A stretch of DNA of 64,000 nt. Source: Polytrichum commune. Lineage: Eukaryota > Streptophyta > Polytrichopsida > Polytrichales > Polytrichaceae. Made by a program: the position numbers and the translations under genes. This document shows positions 56,291-64,000 of this stretch, in pieces. Numbering within the stretch: position 1 is the first letter of the stretch; every line of letters begins with the position of its first letter. The notes under the pieces were generated by a model, which worked only from the letters and a program-made list of their open reading frames with translations, had not been told where the DNA came from and searched no databases. The DNA lies in NCBI GenBank assembly GCA_950295325.1, contig OX485804.1:21454001-21518000 (forward strand). Direction: 5' to 3'.

Positions 56291-57489
56291 TACTGGTACA
56301 ACCACAATCGTTTATGGTATTTGGTGTTATATCTATTTGTAACTACAATATAATATAAGACTTTATTACGAATTATAATTCTTCCAAATTATTATAAAAT
56401 TAGTTTTTAGCAAATTTGGTTAGTAAACATTAAAAAAATTGGAAAAAAATTATTCAAGAGTCTTTTGTATCCCACCTCTCCATCTATAATCTACACTTGT
56501 ATGCATGCATAAGTCAGATTCTTGCATTAGGGTAGGCTAGGGTTTAAGACATGATAGGAGTGATTGTTTACCCCTGAATGAGCACATGAGCCTCGATTGT
56601 GGAGAAGGGGTGGTGGTGGTGAAAATGATGAATACTATTGTAGAACTTGGTGACTTCTACTTTTAGACCAGTTAACCCCTAAATCAAGGTCTTATGCCCC
56701 AAATCAATTTATTGGAAATTAACAACCAACCTACCTATAGGAGCCATGTTCTTACTATCACCCCCATCAGTTGGTGCTAGGATACCAAACCCAACCTTCA
56801 CATACCATTGGGATGATATTGCATGCAATTACAGTTTGTAGCGTGGAGATTATTCGACTCCGGAAGTGGCATCAGAGACCCTGATTTATACTACCAGGGT
56901 AAAATTGGAATGGAACAAGCCAAATCTGCTATCCAATATTGGATCAGTAGTGGAAATCTGGTCATGTTTGATTCTTGGGGTTCTTGATGGCAAGATTCGA
57001 AGTGCTGTTTTCTTGCTTCTCATACATGTTGCATGAGTAGGTAAGAAATTTGACAGCACTTGAAGACCTCTGACAAATGCTTCAGTTACTGTTGCAATTT
57101 ACATGAGCAGAATTGACGGTGCAGAATACACCCAGTTCAAGTATTGCTTACATTATAGGGTAATATGGAAGGGTTGCAATGATATACTATAACCTTATTT
57201 GTGAGCTCGGACATCTGCAAATACATAATCCATCTTAAGCATCGACGCAATCAGACAATGTAGAAAAAGACAGTCTCCCAACCTCCACCGCTTGAGTACT
57301 ATCATGATTGCAACTGGCATCACCAATCTATTGAACACATAACAAGCAACCCCATATCTCCACTTCCAAATCAGCCCCCTAAAATCCTACACCCTACAAC
57401 CATTCGATCATCAAATATCGCTACACCAAACGAATGCCAAGCACATAGCATTACATAATTAACTCCCACGAACTTGAACCAAACCAGGA
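56291..57489. other. Gene-free stretch
   Basis: No supported gene or repeat. Confidence 0.4.
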
Positions 57490-58480
57490 ATGAACAAGAT
57501 TCAGAAACTTGTGGAGAAGGCGGAGGTACGGCACCTCACTGGGGATTCGACAACAAAGGCCATCTTCAACGTAAAGCTTAAGTTAGGGCTTGCTTGGCTT
57601 TTTCAGCAACTGGACGAGTAAGAATGATGTATGCAAGACAGCATGGAGTGCTGATGATGGAAGGCTGAATGTGAGTCACAATCTAATCTTTCCTTCTTTT
57701 TTGCATGTATGTTTAGTCTCATGTATGTGTGGCCAGCTTCAGCCGAATGCGGGATCATGTTGTGATGTTAGTCTGTATAGTGGTGTTTGTATGGTGTCAC
57801 AAGAAGTTAACCTAATTTTTGTTACAACTTTTGAATTAACCAGTGAAGATTTCAAGTCAATCAGCCATGGCTAACCGGACTTAAATAAAATAAACGCAGT
57901 AAGGTGCACGAGTATCTGTACAGTTCCTGTGAAGTAAGCACCAATAAGATCCGTTCCTGTTTGTCAATAGTTATGGAAAATGGGGTTGAAAGCTTTGTTC
58001 TTGGTTGTTGCAAAGACGAGTGCATACAACCTGCCGTCGTTTCAGTAGATGTGGTTGTAAAGTAGATGGCTGAAATGGCTGAGAAAACTTTCAGTGATCA
58101 CTGTGTGTGAGGCAAACTTGGACTTTTTACATGTCAAAAGTGTGTGACTTCGAAGGCCTCAAAGAAAAATGAAGGGAGCAGCAGATTTTCAACTCTCAAT
58201 GTGCGTATCCCTTGATGGCTACCTCCATAACTGACAAGCTTCGGGATGCTTTGTTTTCAAGGTCTTGAACGGGGTGTTTCAGGCACTTGGAGGATTGGAT
58301 ACTAAGATGTTGGCAATTGCAGGCCAGTTGACGGAGCCAGTTGCGGTTGCATGTGGTTACGGCGATCTCGAGGAGACAAAGACAAGTGCGTCGTGCAGGT
58401 CTGTCAATTCTTGTGAAGTTTCTAGCATTTTCTGGTGTCTTGTATTTGAAACAGACCAGTTGCATTCCAGAGTGGACTAG
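57490..58480 (+). other. Possible coding fragments, unrecognised
   Basis: Two GC-richer open segments stand out. One is a 43-codon frame from the ATG at 57490 (MNKIQKLVEKAEVR start) with a GTAAGA donor-like site at its end. The other is a frame around 58240-58385 (VFQALGGLDTKMLAIAGQLTE), preceded in another frame by MATSITDKLRDALF at 58214. They may be pieces of one old gene or a retrocopy with frameshifts. No family is recognised and no complete gene can be drawn. Confidence 0.2.
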
Positions 58481-60532
58481 GGTCTATGGTTCGTGACGCA
58501 CTTCAACTAATGAGTGATTATCAATATCGCTTCTCCAACATTGCTACAAATCATCTATAGCAGGAAAAAGCTGGGATTGTGTTGAGATGGGGCTCAGTGA
58601 TTGGATTTTCATCTCCCGGGTGCAACCCCTGGCAACAAGTTGCATCTGAGCGTTGATGCGGGTTCCGCCCGGGACGAATAGAAGAAACAACAAGTTTATG
58701 TATAGTTTGTGATTTTGTGATGTGAGCGAGGTCTTTGGATTCATAGATATGAGTGGAACCATGAGAGAGTGATTTGGAAAATGTAAGAATGACAAGAGTC
58801 CTATCACTAGGAGATTAGAGTATTTGAGACAGGTGATCAACCATGTCAGCCTCGAATGAGAACAGTTCTCATCTTGGCCTTAGTTCTCTTCTTGTTTTCG
58901 TTATATGATTTAGCAGGCCCTGATGTTAGTTTGAAGTGGCTTACTGAGGTTCACTCCAACAACAAAGCCATACAAGATATGTCTGGCAGGTGTGACATCC
59001 CACATCCTCACAAAGTACTGGAGTTTCCATGGGATGATTGGAAGGGAATTGTAATCATTCTGAAAGAATTCCAGTTCATGGTGATGAGAGATGCATAGAA
59101 AGCAACAAACGGGTCACTGTTCTTCTGGTGTATTGACAATCAGGCAGGCATCTGTTTGATGCAGATTACTCCACCTCAAGGGAAATGAAGATTCACAAGT
59201 TACTAAGGAGATTTAGTGTTTTCTTGTCACGAAGATACAAAATATTCCACAAGGTACTTACCTTCCCCACTTTGGTGCAGTAGTTGTGTTCCTTAACAAT
59301 GATAGTTTAATCATTAACGTTTTGCAAAAATCCATGTGCATGGTATTCAGTCTTGACGCAAGCCAAAAGCACACATTGGTACAAGTTAGACTTGACAATG
59401 TTAGGGTTTTGTGGATGTGTCATCCAGCTACTGCATAAGAACCTGAGGAGTTCGGTGGTTGAATGCCGAAGATTTTCAAGCCTGAAACAAATGCATTCCT
59501 CGGCAGGGTGGACCTTCACCATGATTAGTCCACAACAAAGGTTTTGTCCAATTCATGGATTGCACATCAGGCCTGGGGTTGGCGACCACTGGGATTGAAA
59601 ATGTGTTGATTTTGCTACTCTTTAATCACTGTGAGCTTCAACAAGTGAGCCAAACATAGCTTACTGCTTCATCTCTTACTTATCACAGGCAAGATGAAGT
59701 AGTAAAAGTATCACCATTTTCATCACTGGCAATACCCCTGTGCCTTCGGTTAAAAATGTGGAGCCGGGGAGCATATTGAGATAGATCTATCGGCTGTATT
59801 CCTGTATTGAAGTCGTACATTTGATGACTTATAGAGTGTGAGTGGATTTGGAAAGTTTTTGGACAACGCTATTTCAATGAAAGTTGTTTTCATGCAGCTT
59901 CTCCGCTTCATGTCTCAAAACCAACATTTCCAGTGGTTGTCAACATTTCCTTCTAGTGTTTGGGATTCATGTTGCAACACTCACTTCAACAGGCTTCAAG
60001 TTAAGGATTTTGCTTGCCAATGGGCCCCTCGCCCTTTGGGGGGGGGGGGGGCAGTAGTCATGAAAACGTGAAAACACTGGCACTAGATCCATAAACAAGA
60101 AACAAACATATGATGAAATCTGGTAGATTTCATGACTAAGTTGATCTACCAAAAAGTACCATTCATTTCAGCAATGTATTTTTTTATCCAAGCCTACACC
60201 AAGAATGTAACTTTCTGTTCTAATTCCTGGGGCACTTTTCAATGTAACCACGGCACCTCAGATTCTTGCCTGCTGAATTGTTAACCTTTTCTTCTCAGAG
60301 AGCACCCCACGGGCTCTCTCTCAAAAAGAGGAGCCATCGTGGAGCCAATTCATGTTTCCATCCAGGGCTCCACACGGCTTGAAGACCAGATATATAGGTG
60401 CAAGTCTCGTACAATTTCGTTTAAATTGCAAGGAGAACACTGCTTCAAAATTTTTTTGAAGCTTGTAAAAAGTTACTTACTAGACTTGGAGAAGGAAGAC
60501 ATTTTTATACCTAAGATGTTGCCCATTGCGAG
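58481..60532. other. Gene-free stretch
   Basis: An 80-codon frame at 58856 begins with a hydrophobic stretch, but nothing else supports it. A 14 G run lies at 60038-60051. No gene is claimed. Confidence 0.4.
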
Positions 60533-61012
60533 GATCAACCATCTTTAGTAGTGTGGGCAACACCACAACCCAAAAATATTACAAAATTTGACATTTGAGC
60601 TCATTGTGAGTGACACTCATCATCAATCAATGAACTTTGACCACCTCTAAAATAAGAATATGACCTCCAAATTTTGAATTTCATAATTTATATGTGTGTA
60701 TTCTAAATACATACATTTGGATCTATTTATATCAAACATGCTCATTTACCATGTCATCCAAATTTAGGAAATTGGAGTTTTCACTAACTGCCCCAACATG
60801 GGAACTTCAACTTTGTGACTCACCTTCTCAAATTTTGTTGAAACAAAGAGAGTTTCCTTCCAAGATCTTTAATATGGAGTTGGTTTCCACATACAAATGG
60901 CCGAACATTATATATGTTGGTCATAGTGGGCTGAATTTTCCCTCAACATCAAGATGTATGAAATTTTTTAAGCTCATCGGGATGCACCCTCTAGCAAGTA
61001 TAAAGGATTAAA
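60533..61012 (+). repeat. Dispersed repeat D, copy 4
   Basis: Starts ATCAACCATCTTTAGTAGTG and GGGCAACACC. It continues with GAGTGACACTCATCATC, GAACTTTGACCACCTCTAAA, TGGTTTCCACATACAAATGG and CTCAACATCAAGATGTATGA. It ends at GATGCACCCTCTAGCAAG, as copy 2 does. Same orientation as the others. Confidence 0.75.
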
Positions 61013-64000
61013 ACACAAATTCTCTATCCTTTTTTTTTCCATTTATTTTTTCTCCATTGCATGAATGAAGTACAAGCCAAGCAAATGACCTACCAAGAAC
61101 GCTTCATGCAATTGCCCTTAGAGAAAAGGCAACCAAAAGCTCTGATTTGAGTATACTTGGATTTATTCATGAATTTTGGACAATTCCAACCACCGACATG
61201 ACATACATTAGATCACAAAAGTACAGAATTATGGTGATTGGTGAACATGAAATACAAACATTTAAAGTTGTGATTGTTATGTTATTGCTTTTGATGTTGT
61301 CATGTGATGTTTTGGTCCTCACAAGTGCACATCCCATATTATCTATGGACAAGTGCTTAGTCCAAAACATACTTACATGTCAGTTCAAACCAACAAGGTT
61401 GCATGCATCACCAAATTGAAGGCTGAGGTGCTATACATCACTGAGGAGTTCATGGTATCTACACAAACTCATCCACTACGAAGGTGTAAACACAATAGTG
61501 AATTACATTATATCATCTAAATAGTTATTTTGAAACAATTTGGCTTTGAAAACAAAATAAAAAACCTCAATGGAGGCCAATGGGATCAAACTAGAAAGAA
61601 CCAGCCCTCAATCTCGTAAAAAAACTTTTTATATTGGAACCCCTTCATCCACGATGAATGAGTTTACACAGATGCCACAATTCCCAACCCTATATACACC
61701 AAAAGCATACACCTCGATGAGCTTGAATCAAAGAAAACAGTTACAGATGGATACACATACATACATGATGTTGCACATTCTAAATTCTTCCAATTCCTGC
61801 ATGAGGCAGTGAATCATGCTTGGGCTTCTAAATGTACAATCAAGAGCATGATTGCTTCATCAATGTATATATGTGCAACATGACATGAGCAGATCCAGGT
61901 AAATCCCAAACATGTACGTTTGATCCAAGGAATTCCCCACCTGCTCCCAGGTCCACATAATGACGCACGGCTCTCCACAGCAAACATGGCATGTCTACGT
62001 GCCCAGCATTAACTCACTCACTCCCAGTTGTACACAGAATTGTACCATTCGAAGCCTCCCTTGCCCACAACTAACTACAAGCCCCGGCGGGGCTAACTAA
62101 CTCAGTTAACTCACTCACTCCATGCCTCTTCATAGTGAAGTTTTGTGTTTTTGCTTCCCTATGCTAATTTTCTACATAAGATCTTGTTCTCTCAATGAAC
62201 TTGGCCTTGTTGCGAAAAACGCGAGAAGACGAATCCAATGATATCTTATATGACATAGTTAACCTTTGCAATATAATAAGAATGAAGAAATTCATTATGC
62301 ATGGGTTAATAAGGGTGCTCAAAGCCTTCTTGAATAAGAACAAGCTTTTTTTTATATGTTAGTATTACCTTATTTTACATTTGGTAGTCTTATGATAGCA
62401 CTATCACGCTTTCTTACAAACTTATCCTAAATTATCAAAGCCTTATTTTGCCGATGATCCATGCTTGTTGTTAGGTGTTGGTGTTCCCCAAGCTCTAATT
62501 TGTGATCAACAACTCCCCCCCCCCCCCCCCCCAAAAAAAAAAAACCAAAACCAAATGAGGCTTAAATTGAGTCTTCATCCCAATGGAATGAAGGCAACGT
62601 ATATAGGTGATACAAACTTTGTTCTTAAGGGATAGGATACTATTATAGATGGCCAGGGCTAGGCACACACCTCTTGGAGGTAGGCCCCCAACACTATTTA
62701 CCCAAGGTGAAAATACAATCCATTACATTTAGCTTGTCTACGTTGTTTTTTAATTGATGTAATCTTGGAATTAGGAGCAGAAGCCCCAAATTAGTCTAGA
62801 GGGACCCACTTGAGATGAATTAACCACAAAATTATGGGGGTCATGTTTTTACTAAGAGCCCTAAACTTGGGAATATTGTTGGGGTCCAACTTCCAAAGGT
62901 GGGCATCTAGCCTTGGCCGCCAAAGACGTATTGTCAAATCAACAAAACGATCAACATTTCCATGTTTGAAAATATTCCCCCATTCAAGAATACTTATAGT
63001 TTCAAAAAGTTGAAGTCTAGATGTCTCTTGTATTATTATACATCTCCATAATTCCCAACTTTAGAGTTGAAGCATCTTCAACCTCACTTACCTTTTGGTA
63101 TGATATAAGCGGCACGAAACTCATGACATCACTCAGTTGATGAGATGTGTTCATGGGCTCCATAGTATATTTGAGAATTAATCCTCTTGATGCCGGATTC
63201 CCAGTGCTTCAGACTGAATTTGAAGTCAGGACAGTTGAACACACTTCATCAACTGAAAAATGTTATGCTACCAACAATGCTAAAAAAATGTAGTTAGCAT
63301 CAAATTAATATTGTCAAACACTTGTATAACCAAGTATGATATTTTGCTTCCCAATTTACAATTCCAGCATAAGTCCAGATTCAAAATGGGGCTTAAAACC
63401 GGATTTTCGGGTGCAATACTTTATAGTTTTAGTAGCTACTAGTCACTTTACTTTAAACGGCACTTGCTTCCACACATCTACTTTGGTTCCATCAGTGGAG
63501 TACACTTTGCGCCTTCCTTACCAACCACGTCTTGTAGAAGGGTGTGACAATAGGGAACGGCTGATGTTGTGGATGGAAATGGACATTATAGGTTAAAGCA
63601 TCATGCCGTGAGCATGCCTCACATTCCACCATTGGGCCCAGCACTATAGATGAAGCAACACGCCTCACATCGACTCATGACAACACCTTTAGTCTTCTAA
63701 GAAATTTTGAGAACTCATCATCTTTAATGATCAACAATTGTATTTTATTCTTCATAACATTATATGTGAAACATCCTTGAAGCATATTGCTAAACTAGCC
63801 TCATTTTATGTCTCAATATGGACAAATGGATTTATTACTCAATGAGAATTGTTATATCTTCAAGACATAGAAACATTTAGTTTGCAATTCTCTAGTTTAT
63901 GACTTTGCACCATAATAAAACTTTATGTATTCAGCAATATGTATGTTGACCTTCTCCCCCCCCCCTTTTCCGACACAAGAGGGAATTATCACATATGAGA
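61013..64000. other. Gene-free stretch with homopolymer runs
   Basis: About 3 kb with no supported gene. An 18 C run followed by 12 A lies at 62515-62544, and a 10 C run at 63956-63965. Short frames at 61147, 61570 and 63336 have no recognisable domain. Confidence 0.45.

Noticed and set aside
58856-59098. 80-codon frame with signal-peptide-like hydrophobic start
   Set aside because: No splice sites, leader or homology; such a frame is expected by chance in this much sequence.

Overview
The window looks like nuclear DNA of a land plant, most likely a non-seed plant such as a moss or other bryophyte. This is inferred from AT-rich, gene-poor sequence, GT-AG introns, CT-rich leaders with telo-box-like AGGGTTT motifs, and plant-type hAT, pogo, LINE and MITE remnants. 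No species can be named from the sequence alone, and there are no bacterial operons, rRNA genes or convincing tRNA genes.

Layout. 1-11.65 kb is repeat debris: MITEs, a foldback element, and tandem arrays at 3.8-4.45, 9.15-9.85 and 10.1-10.5 kb. 11.98-28.0 kb is the only clear gene island. A minus-strand DUF7869-type gene, a probable transposase relative (coding 15081 to 11979), is followed by two plus-strand genes. One is a large ParB-like/methyltransferase-like gene (21476-25940) and the other an FCP1-like phosphatase gene (26259-27868). 28-46.9 kb is repeat-rich: a 630 bp pogo element that keeps a CENP-B-type HTH, a decayed hAT transposase, a SINE with target-site duplications, and several MITEs. 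46.9-48.1 kb holds a broken LINE reverse transcriptase on the minus strand. 48.6-64 kb is mostly gene-free, with three of the four copies of a ~450-500 bp dispersed repeat and one plausible small two-exon gene (52918-53632).

The striking signal is a CpG-dense palindrome, core TTACGGACGCGCGTCCGTAA, present about 27 times between 13.6 and 26.0 kb. It lies in introns, 5' leader introns and intergenic DNA of the two large genes, partly in arrays with exact 53 bp or ~66 bp spacing. Individual copies extend to 24-46 bp with flanking arms that differ from copy to copy but stay self-complementary, and some copies carry matched changes in both arms. Something therefore appears to create or maintain the palindromy.

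The DUF7869-type and ParB-like genes share these palindromes, have the same architecture (non-coding leader, array-bearing leader intron, ATG at or just after a splice acceptor) and each carry one extra base in a G or C run. Two 269/270 bp copies of one MITE-like sequence, differing by a single base, lie in inverted orientation at 11655-11923 and 40941-41210 and bracket the island. They are either independent young MITEs or the ends of a ~29.6 kb composite element. I see no direct proof of joint mobility.
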